64,000 nucleotides of DNA. Origin: CAKZLS01 sp963701445. Lineage in GTDB: Bacteria; Pseudomonadota; Alphaproteobacteria; Rhodospirillales; Defluviicoccaceae. The stretch is taken from assembly GCA_963701445.1 (NCBI GenBank), contig CAVPAM010000037.1, forward strand, positions 4,503 through 68,502, read 5' to 3'. Of the stretch, positions 27,801 through 38,262 are shown piece by piece. The notes under the pieces were generated by a model. It had not been told where the DNA came from. It searched no databases and was given only the letters and a program-made list of their open reading frames with translations. The translations under genes and the position numbers were made by a program. Within the stretch, counting starts at the first letter, position 1; every line of letters starts with the position of its first letter.

Positions 27801-30800
27801 GTGATCCGGACCGACGCCGTGCCCAGGCTGGCCCGCTCGTTGCCGTCGGCGATGGCGTAGGTAAATTCATCGGTGAAAACCTCGCCCTCGCCCAGGCTTC
27901 GAAGATCCGCCGACCCCGAGGGATCGAGCGCGAAGGTGCCGTCGGCGTCGACCGTCAGCACCGCTCCCGAAGCCAGGACGATGGGCGCGCCCACGTTCGC
28001 CGCGCCGTCATCCAGCACGGTGGGGTTCACCGCCGATACGGTCAGTGTCCCGGTATTCGCGGCGTCCCGATCGTTGGCGAGGAGACCGCGGCCGGGATCG
28101 GCGGTTAGCACCGTATCGGCTCTCACCGTCACCGCGTCGTTCACCGGAGCCGGCAGGTCCCAGGCGATCCGCACATTGTCGACCAGGAGGTGCGACGGAT
28201 TGGCGGCGTTCTGATCGTTGACCACCGCGAACCCGATGGTCAGGGACCGGCCCGCCGTGTCCACCCCGAAGTCGTCCGTGGGATCGTAGGAGAACGTTTG
28301 CCAGCCGGATGCGCTGTCATCGCCGATGGCCCTGGCATCGGACAGCTCGAACACCCGCGCGCGGGCGCCGTTCGAGACCGTAAACACCGCGAAGTCGTTG
28401 GCGCCGGTGGTGGCGGCGGTTTCACGCGAGTCGAAATTCCAGTCGAAACGGATCTCGTCGCCGGTCTTGACGGCCACCTCGGTCCACAGCGCGCCGCCGT
28501 CGACCGGCCGCGTGAGATCGGTGTCGCGCGGCAGCGCCCCCGGGGTCAGTCCGAGGGTTGCCTCGATTTCGGATGCGCTCGCCCCGTTTGCCTCGAGGAC
28601 CGCCATCAGGGGTCCGTCGGTCGCCCCGAAAACACGGTCCCCGGTGCCGGAGTCCGCGTGGGCCGGGCTCCTCGCGAAGCCCCCGGCGCTGCTCCAGTCG
28701 GTCAGATCCCGGTCGAAGCTTCCCACCGGCTGTTCCTCGAAGCCGGTAACGGTGACCGTCACGGTCGCCGTATCGCTCAGTCCGGCCGCGTCGGACACCG
28801 TGTAGGTGAAGGTGTCCAAGGCCGTATCCTCGCCGCCGAGGCCATCGAAGCGGCCGTTCGGATCATAGAAAAACGTGCCGTCCGCGTTCACCGTCAGCAA
28901 CGCGCCCGAGGACAGCACCACCTCGGATCCCACGGTCGCCGCCTGCGCCGTTGACCGCCGTCAGCCCGAGCGCGTCGCCTCCGTCCACGTCGGCGTCGTT
29001 GAGCAGGACGCCGCGCTCCGCGTCCACCCGGAGCGTGGATCCCTTGAAGGTCCGGAACGAGACGTCCGAGGCGCCGGGCGCGTCATTGGCGCCCGTCACC
29101 GTGACCGTGACCGTGCCCCGGTCCGTGGCGCCGTCGCCGTCCGCGACGGTGTAGCCGAAGCTGTCGATCAGGGTGTCGCCGTCGCCCAGCGCCTGGATCG
29201 CCGCCGAACCGGTGGGGTCGTAGGCGTAGCTGCCATCGGCGGCCATCGTCACGCGGGCGCCCAATGCGCTGACCTGGCTGAACGGGATGACGGACAGGGG
29301 GTCGCCGTCCGGGTCGCCGTCGTTGGCCAGGACGCCTTGGGCCGCCGTGACCGCCACGGCCACGTCCTCGCCGGCGGCGAGCGCGTCGTCGCCCGCGCGG
29401 GGCGCGTCGTTCAGTCCCACGATCCGTATGGTCACCCGTCCCGTGTCGGTGGCGCCGTATCCGTCGCTCACGGTGTATTCGAAGGAGTCGGTGGCGATTT
29501 CCTGTCTTTTCAAGCCGCTGAAACGGCCGTTCTGATCGTACGCCAGGCTGCCGTCGGGATTGACGGTGAGGAACGCGCCCGAGGGCAGTTCGAACCGCTG
29601 ACCGAGGATACCCGGAACGCCGGCCACGCCCGAGATCTCGATGGAGTCGGACGCATCGGGGTCGCGGTCGCCCGCCAGAATGCCGTCGCCGGCATCCTCG
29701 GTCCACGCGGCGTCCTCGGCCACGGTGTAGGTTTCGTCGTCGGCGACCGGTGCGTCGTTGCGGCCCTCCACCGTCACCGTGACCGTGCTGGTGGCGGTGC
29801 TGTTGGATTGCCCGCGCCGATCGTCGACGGTGTACGTGAAAACCAGGGTCGCCACCTCGCCGGCGGCGAGGTCGCCGAACACGCCGGGATCGAACGCCAA
29901 CGCACCGGGAACCGAGCTCGTATCCACCACCAGGTTCCGGCCGCCGGCTCCCGTGAAATTCGGAGCGACGACGACCGTGAGAACGTCGCTGGCGTCCACG
30001 TCGGACGTGACGGTCCCATCGAGAAGGTCGATGCCGAAGAAACCGGCATCTTCGTTCGTGGTCCTCTCGACCGCGTTTGCCACCGGCGCGTCGTTGGCTC
30101 CCGCGACCGTCAGCGTCACCGTCGCGTCGCCGCTCTCGGCGCCATGCCTGTCGGCGGCCCTGTAGCCGAACGTCACGGCCCGGGTCTCGCCGGTCGCCAG
30201 ATCCTCGAAATCCGTTCCGGGGTCGAAGGTGAAGGTGCCGTCGCCATGGATCGCGACCGAGCCGCCGGAGGGCGGCCGGGTGACGATGTACGTCAGCGAC
30301 TCCGGACCGTCATCGGTGTCGATGTCGCGGGCGCCGAATGCGAGGGCCGCCGACGGGATGTCTTCCCCGGCGTCGAACGCCGCGTCGGCCGCGACCGGCG
30401 CGTCGTTCGCGCCCACGATCGAAACGGTGACGGCCGCTTCTCCGCTCACCCCGCCATGCCTGTCCGTGGCGGTGTAGGAAAAGGGTACCTCGCGCGTCTG
30501 ACCCAGGGCCAGGTCCTGGAAGCCGGATCCGGGATCGAATGTGAACGTGCCATCGCCGTCGATCGCCGCCGATCCCTCGGAGGGCGGGCGGGTGAAGGCA
30601 TACGTCAGGGTCTGCCGGTTGTCGTCGGTGTCGATGTCCGCGCCGGCGAAGACACCGGTCGCCGACGAACCGTCCTCCTCGACGCTCAGGCGCACGGAGC
30701 CCGCGGTCGGCGCGTCGTTCACCCCGACGATTGTCACCGTCACCAGCGCCGTGTCGCGCCCGCCGCTCGGGCTGGCGATCTCGTAGCGGAAACTGTCGGT

Positions 30801-33059
30801 CGCCACGTCCCCGGCGGCGAGCCGCTGGCTCTCGCGTGCCGGCGTGTAGGTGACGGTTTCCAGCGGCGCCGTCGCCGGATCGGCGAACGCAAGGGTTCCG
30901 GCGGTGCCGCCGTCGTCGAGCCCCGTGATCGACAGCGTCCGCTCCGCGTTTGGATCGGTATCGTTGGCCAGGAGATCGGCGGCACGGATGACGACCGCCG
31001 CGTCCTCCGTCGTCGCGATGGTATCCGGGTCATCGTTCGCCGTCGGCGGCACCACGAAGGTCCTGAGCGCGCCCACCCCTTTCACCTGGGCGTCTCCGAT
31101 TTCCTGGTGCTCGGCCGAGAGGGGACGGTTGAGCCGAACATTGTCGACCAGCAGTCTCGGTTCGTTGAAGTCGTCCAGGTCGTTGAGAACGACGAAGCCG
31201 ATGGTGACGGCGCGCGGCCCGGCGCCCGTGTATGTCCATTCGGAGGTCCGCCATCCCGACGCGCCGAACTCGCCCACATCGCCGACGCTCGCAAGCCGGT
31301 ACCATAGGCCGTTCGCCATGAATACGGCGTAGTCGTCGGCGCCACCGGCGACCTGATCCCGCGCGTCGAACATCCAGTCGAAACCGACCCGGTCTCCGGG
31401 ATTGACCTCGATGCGGGTTTTCATCGCGGCGCCATCGACCGGCCGCGAGGGGTTCCGGGGGTCGGTGTCGTCCACCAGGGTGCCGGAGGGGACCTCGAAA
31501 AACAGCCGTTCGATGTCCTTGATCTCGGCGCCACGGCCGGATTCGGTGGTCTCCGTCAGTGGCCCGGGCGACAGCAGGACCATCGTGGCGCCGTTGGTCG
31601 GATAATACTGGCCCGCGATATCGTCGGCATCCAGCGGACGGAAAACGAACCTCTCGGGCTCGTCGTACCGGGGCGGCTGCCGGTAGAACACGCCCCTGCC
31701 GTAGGCCGTCGGCTCCTGCGGCACCAGGACCGTCCAGTCCCGCAGGCCGGGACCCCAGTCGTCGACGGTCATGTCCGCCTGGATAGGCGGACGAATGCCC
31801 GGAGGTTCCGGAAAGGTCGGGCGCTGCAAGGGCGCCAGGGTCGGGATGGTGATGAGCGACTCGTTGGAATTCCCGTCGCCGCCGGGGCTCGGAGCATCGC
31901 TCGCCGCCGGCGTCCACGGATCCACCGATACGCGCGGCACGGTCACCGGGTCCGAGCCGCCGTTCGCGAGAGGATCGTGTTGGGTGACCACCACGCGCGC
32001 GTCGGGAAAGGCGGCGTCGACGGCGGTGTCGTCCCCGGCGGCCGTTTCGAACGCGGCCAGTTGTTGGATGTCCGGATCGCCGAGGTCGCCGGAATCGGCC
32101 GTCCGCGCCGCCGCGACGAGGGGATTGGAATCGCAGGAGCTCGGCAGGCCGCCCAGAATCCGGCTGTAGCCCATGATGATGTCGTGGCTGCTCAACAGCC
32201 CTTTCAGATCCGGCGCCATCGCCCAGCCCTCGACGAGTACAAGCTGGTAGGCCAGGGCCATCTGGAGCGATCCCGCCTCGTTTTCGACCAGAATGGTGCC
32301 GAGCGTCCCGCCGGCTCCCGGGATCAGGATCACGCGCAGTCCGGCACCCTCGAGATAGGTGAACACCATGTCCGCGCCGTCGGATTGGATCCGCCCGGCC
32401 GGGGTGTGGATCGTCAAGGGTCGGGAGGCCGCGCCACAGGCGAACGCATACTGTCCCGGACCGGCCGTCGCCGCGACCGGCGCGCCGGGATCCAAGGCGC
32501 CGGAATGGAGGATCATCCGGGCGCCGCCGCCCAGACCGAGGACCGTTTCACCGCCGATCCGGATGCTGGCGGTGCCGTCCGGACCGGTCTCCAGCATATC
32601 GCCGGGATAGACCGCGTCGCCCGGCGCGAGCACGCCCGGGGTCCCGTCGGTTCGGATGACGTTCAGCACTCCGCTCACGGCCGCCACCTCGCCGGCGGCG
32701 GGAGAACCGGCGCCCAGAACGGCGTCCCCCAGGCCGACCGGGGCATCCGTGTCGGCCAGCATCGCCACCAGGTTGCCGGCCATGCGAACGCCATTCGCGG
32801 ACACCAGATCGGGCGGACCGCCATCCGCGAAAAAGCCGGGAAACAGAAGATCCACGCCATCCGCGCCGCTCACCAGCAGATCTGTGCCCGCTTGCCGGAA
32901 ACTCGCCTCCGCCAGCGCGAACCCCTCGGGCAACAGGACGGCGTCGGGGCCGGTCTGTTCCCCTGGTGGGGTCGGGGGGTGTTGCGTGGGAGTGGCCGGG
33001 GGCATTCCGCCGGGTCCTTCCGGTGTTGGAATTTCGAGACACTCGTTTTGCGAGTGCAA
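24833..33059 (-). CDS. Giant FecR/cadherin-repeat surface protein (about 2,740 aa), one frameshift
   Basis: Two long minus-strand frames join at about 28947, where one extra base breaks a continuous protein. The N-terminus is Pro-rich, followed by a FecR-like segment (GDAVYPGDMLETGPDGTASI) around residues 120-190. The body alternates at least ten cadherin/VCBS-type repeats, with NDAPVA linkers and YDPxGRF cores, with four copies of a jelly-roll-like module (FDWMFDARD ... LLVDNVRL) near 31.3, 28.4, 27.1 and 25.1 kb. The start is TTG 33059, or ATG 33005 with a better ribosome site (ggaagg). No signal peptide, RTX nonapeptides or type I exporter genes are visible. Probably a large adhesin; export route unknown. 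Confidence 0.8.
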
Positions 33060-33137
33060 TGATTAAGATTATTCAATTTAACCGATTTTTAGGAAAAATT
33101 CCAGCACACCGGGGGAACGGGTGGCCAGAAAAAGAAT

Positions 33138-33161
33138 GCACGTGAAACTTGTTTTACGTGC
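33138..33161. promoter_or_regulatory. 11-bp inverted repeat in divergent intergenic region
   Basis: gcacgtgaaac and gttttacgtgc form arms with one mismatch and a 2-bp spacer, in the AT-rich 135-bp gap between the giant surface protein and the DUF2336 gene, 34 bp before the latter's start. Size, symmetry and position suit a dimeric repressor or activator site controlling one or both genes. Confidence 0.5.
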
Positions 33162-33194
33162 GATTTTATCGTATGTTGGTTGTAGTTCGCGTCC

Positions 33195-34385
33195 ATGGGG
33201 GACTTAGTTGAACATCGGCGGAAACGCATGGCCGAGAGGCCCAGCTTTGGATTCAGGCCCGTGACAACCTGCGACCATCTGGTGGCGCTTGCCCACGAAA
33301 AAAGCGCCGAAAGCCGAAAGGCCTTGGGAACGAGCATCGTTGCCCGGTTGACGGACGGCGACACGGACGCGTTGTCCGACCGGGAGCGGTCGCTGATGCT
33401 GGATATCGTCCACAAGGTGGTCGTCGACGTCGAGAAGTCGGTCCGCAAGAGGCTGAGCGAGAGCCTCGCCGATATCCCCGACGCGCCTCCCGCCCTGATC
33501 AAATTGCTGGCCGACGACGACATAGAGGTGGCGTACCCGATCCTGACCCGCAGTCCCGTTCTCAACGATACCGACCTGATCGAAATCGTCCGCAACCGCG
33601 CCCTCGAGCACCAGCTTGCCATCGCCATGCGGTACTCGGTCAGCGAGGACGTCAGCGCCGCGCTGGTCACCTATGGCCATCCGACCATCATCGAAACTCT
33701 CCTTCGCAACGAGAACGCGCGCCTGTCCCAGGCCACGGTGGCCTATCTGGTCGAGGAATCGAGGCGCGTCGATACTTTCCGCGAGCCCCTCCTTCGGAGA
33801 AGCGAGCTCGGTCCGGATCTCGCGAAGCGGATGTTTCTCTGGGTGTCCGAGGCGCTTCGCGACTTCATCGTCGATCACTTCGCGCTCGACGCGGCCACCG
33901 TCGACGACCTGCTCGACAAGGCGGCGGCCTACCAGGACGACGACACGGCCGGCAAAAGCGGCCCATCGGGGGCCGAGAAACTCGCCGAGGCCCTGGAGGA
34001 GAACGGCAAGATCAACCCGCGAATGCTGGTTGACGCCATGGAGCAGGGCGAAATCAATCTGTTCGTGTCCCTGTTCGGGCGTGTCACCGGTCTCGGCCGG
34101 GACCTGGTCATGCGGATCTTGTTCGACGCCAGCGGCGAGGGGCTCGCCGTCGCCTGTAAGGGCGTGGGGCTGGATCAAGAGACCTTCCGCTCCATACTGG
34201 ATCTCAGCCGCAAGGCGAGGCCGGCCGGCGCCGGGAAGAACCCGAGGCCGGACCGTTCCGCGCTGGCGCTGTTCGATGCGACCGCCCGCGAAGCGGCCGC
34301 CGCCGCCCTGAGGAAATGGCAGCGGCAACCGGACTACCTGCCCGCCGTGAACGATCTGAAACGAAAAGCCGGTCTGCATGGCTAG
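33195..34385 (+). CDS. DUF2336 domain protein
   Basis: 396 residues, all-helical, of the DUF2336 family common in alphaproteobacteria. HEAT-like helical repeats carry family blocks such as RLSESLADIPDAPPALIKLLA, DDIEVAYPILTRSPVLND and LLRNENARLSQATVAYLVEES. No catalytic motif or membrane segment is seen. The stop overlaps the start of the GGDEF/EAL gene by 8 bp, so the two are translationally linked. This suggests a partner role in c-di-GMP or sensory signalling, which is inferred from linkage only. Confidence 0.85.
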   Translation: MGDLVEHRRKRMAERPSFGFRPVTTCDHLVALAHEKSAESRKALGTSIVARLTDGDTDALSDRERSLMLDIVHKVVVDVEKSVRKRLSESLADIPDAPPALIKLLADDDIEVAYPILTRSPVLNDTDLIEIVRNRALEHQLAIAMRYSVSEDVSAALVTYGHPTIIETLLRNENARLSQATVAYLVEESRRVDTFREPLLRRSELGPDLAKRMFLWVSEALRDFIVDHFALDAATVDDLLDKAAAYQDDDTAGKSGPSGAEKLAEALEENGKINPRMLVDAMEQGEINLFVSLFGRVTGLGRDLVMRILFDASGEGLAVACKGVGLDQETFRSILDLSRKARPAGAGKNPRPDRSALALFDATAREAAAAALRKWQRQPDYLPAVNDLKRKAGLHG

Positions 34386-37300
34386 GCTCGACCGCATCAC
34401 TCCGGGCACGATCCCGGCCGGCGGCCTGATTTCCGAACCGGTGACGCGCGCCGTGACCATGGACCTGCGAAAGCGGCTGGACGACCTGACGCGTCTGGTT
34501 TCCGACTGGATCTGGGAGACCGACACCGACCTCAAGGTCACGCTCGTCTCGGACCGGGTCCTCGATATCCTTGGCCATCATCCGGATACGTTCCGGGGAC
34601 GTCCGCTGACCGAAATCGTGGCGCTGGGCAGGGCCCGCGGCACGCTGAAGAAGCTGGCCGCGCGCGCGCCGTTCCGCAACGTGCCGTGCCAGATGACCGC
34701 CCGCGACGGCTCTCGCCGGCATTTCCTGATCAGCGGCCTGCCGGTGTTCTGCCTGGAGAGCGGCGCGTTCCTCGGTTTTCGCGGAACCGCCAGGGACGTG
34801 ACCGACCGCCGCGCCGCCGAGCGGGCGCTGCGCCGGCGGAGCGCCGTGCTGGAGGCCGTCAGCCGGGCCGCCACGGTCCTCCTGGTTGCCGGGGACTGGC
34901 GTCCGGAAATGCCCCAGGTGGTCGCTCGCCTGGGAGAGGCGTCCGGAACCGACCGGGTCCATCTTTTCGAGGTCGTGACCGGCGCCGATGGCGGCCCCTT
35001 CGCCATCAACCGGTTCCGCTGGTGTCACGCCCGGGCGCTGAAGGGCAAGCTCCATCCCCGGCATCGCGACATGTTTCTCGGGGACTCCGGTTTCGCCGGC
35101 TGGGAGCGCCGCCTCCGCGAAGGCGCCGTGGTGGCGGCGGAGACCGGCACCCTGCCCGAGGAGCAGCGATCGTTCCTGGCGGACGAGGGCGTCCACGCCG
35201 TGCTGGTGGTTCCGGTCTTCGCCGGAGACCTATGGTGGGGGTTCCTTCGGTTCGACAGGCTCACCGCCTCCGCCCCTTGGGCGGATGTGGAAATCGAGGC
35301 CCTTCGGGCGGCCGCCGGGATTATCGGCGCCGCCGTTCATCGCGGCCACAGCGCCCATGTGCTGCAAGCCAGCGAAGCCCGGTTCGCGGCCGCCTTTCAC
35401 ACCAGTCCCGACGCCATCGTCATCACCCGGCTGCGCGACGGGGTGGTCCTCGAGGTCAACGAAGGCTTCGCCCAGCTCACCGGTCACGCCCGGAGCGACG
35501 CGATCGGCCGGCCGGTAACCGGCCTCGGCCTCTGGAACGCGCGAAGCTGGGAACGCACCGTGCTGCGCGAACTGTTCAGGACCGGCGAGGTCCGCGACTT
35601 CGAGTCCATGTTCGTCGCCCGCAACGGAAGCACCCGCATGGGCTCGCTGTCGGCCCGGATGCTCGACCTCAACGGCGAGCCCTGCGTCCTGTCGGTGGTC
35701 CGCGACATGACCCGCCGCCACCAGGCCGACGAGACCATTCGCAAGCTTTCCCAGACGGTGGAGCAGAGCCCCGCCCTGGTGATGATCACCGACACCGCCG
35801 GGACCATCGAATACGTCAATCCCAGGTTCGTGGAGGTCACCGGCTACGCGCGGCACGAAGTGGCCGGCCGGACACCGGCTTTCCTGAACTGCGAGCCGGC
35901 TTCCGCCGAGAACCCCCACGGCATGGACGGTGTCATCCGGACCGGCCGGTCCTGGCGGGGCGAGGTCTGTCACCGCAAGAAGGACGGTCAACGTTTCTGG
36001 GTCGCCCAGTCCATCTCGCCGATCCGGGCTCCCGGCGGCGAAATCACCCATTTCCTCTCGGTCAGCGAGGATGTGACGGCGCGCCGGTCGTTCGAGGAAC
36101 GGCTGCGCCATCAGGCCAACCACGACCAGTTGACGGATCTTCCCAACCGGACCCTGTTCTTCGACCGGCTGACCCGCGCCCTCGCGGTGGCCCGGCGCGA
36201 CGGCTGGTCGCTGTCGCTGATGTTCGTCGATATCGACGGCTTCCGGCACATCAACGACGGTCTTGGCCCGGGCGGCGGCGACGAGATCCTCAGGCAGGTG
36301 GCGGCACGCCTGGCGAGCTGGATCGATCCCACCGATACGGTGGCCAGACTGGCCAGCGACGAGTTCGCGATCCTGCTCAACGAGGGAAGCGACCGTTACC
36401 ACGCGACCGCCGTGGTTCCCGAAATCCTCGGCATTCTCGGCGAACCCTTTCACGTGGACGGCCGCGACGTCCTGGTGCACGCCAGCATCGGCATCGCCGT
36501 TTTCCCGGAGGACGGCGAGGACGAATTCACCCTCCTGAAGAACGCCGACGCGGCGATGGTGCGGGCCAAGGAGCTGGGCGGCAACACATACCAGTTTTTC
36601 GAGACGGGCATGAACGCCGAGGCGGCGGCGTTCATCACTCTCGGCCAGGACCTGCGGCACGCGCTTCAGCGCGACCAGTTCGACGTCCACTACCAGCCCA
36701 TCGTGGACCTCGGCTCCGGCGAGGTGGTCGGCGCCGAGGCGCTGCTGCGGTGGCACCACCCGGAACGCGGTCTCGTTCCGCCCGATCGGTTCATCGGCCT
36801 CGCCGAGGAGAGCGGGCTGATCGAGCCCATCGGCGAGTGGGTTATGCGCCGCGCCTGCCAACAGAACAGGATCTGGCGCGATCAGGGGTTCGGCGGCCTC
36901 CGGATCGCGGTCAACGTCTCGACCCGCCAGCTTCAGCGCGGACGCCTGATTTCGGCGGTGTTTTCCGCCCTGTCGGAATCGGGACTGACGCCGTCCAGCC
37001 TGGGCATCGAGATTACCGAAAGCGCGTTCCTGGCCGATCTGGAGCACACCACGGAGACGCTGCGCAAGCTCAACAGCATGGGCGTCGCCATTTCCGTGGA
37101 CGACTTCGGCACCGGGTATTCGTCGCTGGGCTACCTCCGCCGGCTGCCGCTCAGCACGCTGAAGATCGACCGCTCGTTCGTTTTCGACGTCACCACCAGC
37201 CCCGACGCCGCCGCCATCGCCGACACCATCATCGCCATGGCCCACCGCCTTCACCTCAATGTCGTCGCCGAAGGCGTCGAGGACGAAGCTCAGCTCCGGT

Positions 37301-37446
37301 TTCTCCGCGAGCGGGGCTGTGAAATGATGCAGGGATACTACTTCAGCAAGCCGCTGCCGGCGGCCGAGTTCACCGAGCTCCTGCGCGCCGGCCGCCGCCT
37401 CGCGCCACCCCCCGGACACGCCACGCCGATCGCCGCCGAGCGCTGA
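34378..37446 (+). CDS. PAS-GAF-PAS-PAS-GGDEF-EAL protein, GGDEF degenerate
   Basis: 1022 residues. A PAS domain (about 35-140), a GAF domain (about 155-320) and two PAS/PAC domains (about 330-560) precede GGDEF (about 580-740) and EAL (about 755-1010). The GGDEF signature reads ASDEF at residues 659-663 and no RxxD inhibitory site is upstream, so cyclase activity is doubtful. The EAL domain keeps its catalytic set: EALLRWHHP, NVSTRQ, EITES, DDFGTGYSS, LKIDRSF, AEGVED and MQGY. It should be a c-di-GMP phosphodiesterase controlled by the sensory domains and perhaps by the degenerate GGDEF as a GTP sensor. No membrane segments. Confidence 0.9.
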   Translation: MARLDRITPGTIPAGGLISEPVTRAVTMDLRKRLDDLTRLVSDWIWETDTDLKVTLVSDRVLDILGHHPDTFRGRPLTEIVALGRARGTLKKLAARAPFRNVPCQMTARDGSRRHFLISGLPVFCLESGAFLGFRGTARDVTDRRAAERALRRRSAVLEAVSRAATVLLVAGDWRPEMPQVVARLGEASGTDRVHLFEVVTGADGGPFAINRFRWCHARALKGKLHPRHRDMFLGDSGFAGWERRLREGAVVAAETGTLPEEQRSFLADEGVHAVLVVPVFAGDLWWGFLRFDRLTASAPWADVEIEALRAAAGIIGAAVHRGHSAHVLQASEARFAAAFHTSPDAIVITRLRDGVVLEVNEGFAQLTGHARSDAIGRPVTGLGLWNARSWERTVLRELFRTGEVRDFESMFVARNGSTRMGSLSARMLDLNGEPCVLSVVRDMTRRHQADETIRKLSQTVEQSPALVMITDTAGTIEYVNPRFVEVTGYARHEVAGRTPAFLNCEPASAENPHGMDGVIRTGRSWRGEVCHRKKDGQRFWVAQSISPIRAPGGEITHFLSVSEDVTARRSFEERLRHQANHDQLTDLPNRTLFFDRLTRALAVARRDGWSLSLMFVDIDGFRHINDGLGPGGGDEILRQVAARLASWIDPTDTVARLASDEFAILLNEGSDRYHATAVVPEILGILGEPFHVDGRDVLVHASIGIAVFPEDGEDEFTLLKNADAAMVRAKELGGNTYQFFETGMNAEAAAFITLGQDLRHALQRDQFDVHYQPIVDLGSGEVVGAEALLRWHHPERGLVPPDRFIGLAEESGLIEPIGEWVMRRACQQNRIWRDQGFGGLRIAVNVSTRQLQRGRLISAVFSALSESGLTPSSLGIEITESAFLADLEHTTETLRKLNSMGVAISVDDFGTGYSSLGYLRRLPLSTLKIDRSFVFDVTTSPDAAAIADTIIAMAHRLHLNVVAEGVEDEAQLRFLRERGCEMMQGYYFSKPLPAAEFTELLRAGRRLAPPPGHATPIAAER

Positions 37447-37451
37447 GCAGC

Positions 37452-38057
37452 CTACCGTCCCCGCGTCACGTGGAGGGGATGAAGGGGCGTCACCTGGAGG
37501 CGCGGCCGGTCGGGCTCGATCTCGGTGAGCGCGTCCACCTCCTTCATGGTCGCCAGGCTGCGGGCGGCGATCAGGTGATACTGTTCGGTGCCCGAGCGCT
37601 TCCAGGCCAATTCCTCGTCGGTGAGCTCGCGCCGGACCTTGACCGGGACGCCGGCGACGAGGGTGCGCGCCGGTACCTCGAAACCGGCCGGCACGAAGGA
37701 CATGGCGGCCACGAAGGCGGCCTCGCCGATGACGCAATCGTCCATCAGCACCGAGTTCATGCCCACCAGCGCGTGCCGGCCCACCCGGGCGCCATGCATG
37801 ACCGTGCCGTGGCCCACGTGACCCCAGTCCTCGATGATACATTCGGCAGTCGGGAAGCAGTGCATCAGGCAGTTGTCCTGCACGTTGGCGCCCTCGCCGA
37901 CCACGATCCGGCCGATATCGCCGCGCAGGCAGGCGCACGGCGCGATATAGGCCTTCGGCCCGATCACCACGTCGCCGATCAGCACGGCGCGCGGATGCAC
38001 GAACGCGGTGGGATGGACCACCGGCGTGACGCCTTCGATGGAATACACCTTGACCAT
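37452..38057 (-). CDS. Gamma-carbonic-anhydrase-like hexapeptide protein (PaaY/CaiE type)
   Basis: 201 residues of left-handed beta-helix repeats: VHPTAFVHPRAVLIGDVVIG, CLRGDIGRIVVGEGANVQDN, then HVGHGTVMHGARVGRHALVG with three metal-ligand-like histidines. The C-terminal helix has AWKRSGTEQYHLIAARSLATM, characteristic of PaaY. PaaY is a thioesterase-like protein in phenylacetate breakdown, but no paa genes are nearby, so the role may differ. The ATG at 38057 (MVKVYSIEG) was chosen on family grounds; upstream residues in the longer frame are not conserved. Confidence 0.82.
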   Translation of the reverse strand: MVKVYSIEGVTPVVHPTAFVHPRAVLIGDVVIGPKAYIAPCACLRGDIGRIVVGEGANVQDNCLMHCFPTAECIIEDWGHVGHGTVMHGARVGRHALVGMNSVLMDDCVIGEAAFVAAMSFVPAGFEVPARTLVAGVPVKVRRELTDEELAWKRSGTEQYHLIAARSLATMKEVDALTEIEPDRPRLQVTPLHPLHVTRGR

Positions 38058-38109
38058 GACCCTCGTTTCTCCCCGTTTGCAAATCGAACACGGATCGAGG
38101 TGTAGCATG

Positions 38110-38167
38110 GGAATCCCTGGGACCGCGAGGCACGGCATGGGAACGAAACGGTTTTTCCAGGGATTCC
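38110..38167. repeat. Perfect 11-bp inverted repeat, 36-nt loop
   Basis: ggaatccctgg at 38110-38120 and ccagggattcc at 38157-38167, in the gap between hisG and the PaaY-like gene. It lacks the T tract of an intrinsic terminator in either direction. It could be an operator or the trace of a small inverted insertion. Confidence 0.6.
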
Positions 38168-38262
38168 GTTGTCGGCCGTTGGGTTTCCATGGGACGAGCC
38201 GGCGCGGCGGCGCGCGGTTCCGGGGCTCGCTCCAGAAGGTTCATGAGAGGAAGGCGGGGGGG

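Noticed and set aside
24947..28108. 1,053-codon plus-strand open frame
   Set aside because: Antisense shadow of the cadherin-repeat protein; its apparent repeats simply mirror the repeats on the other strand.
35230..38244. 1,004-codon minus-strand open frame
   Set aside because: Mostly opposite the GGDEF/EAL gene; only the PaaY-like gene in another frame is real.
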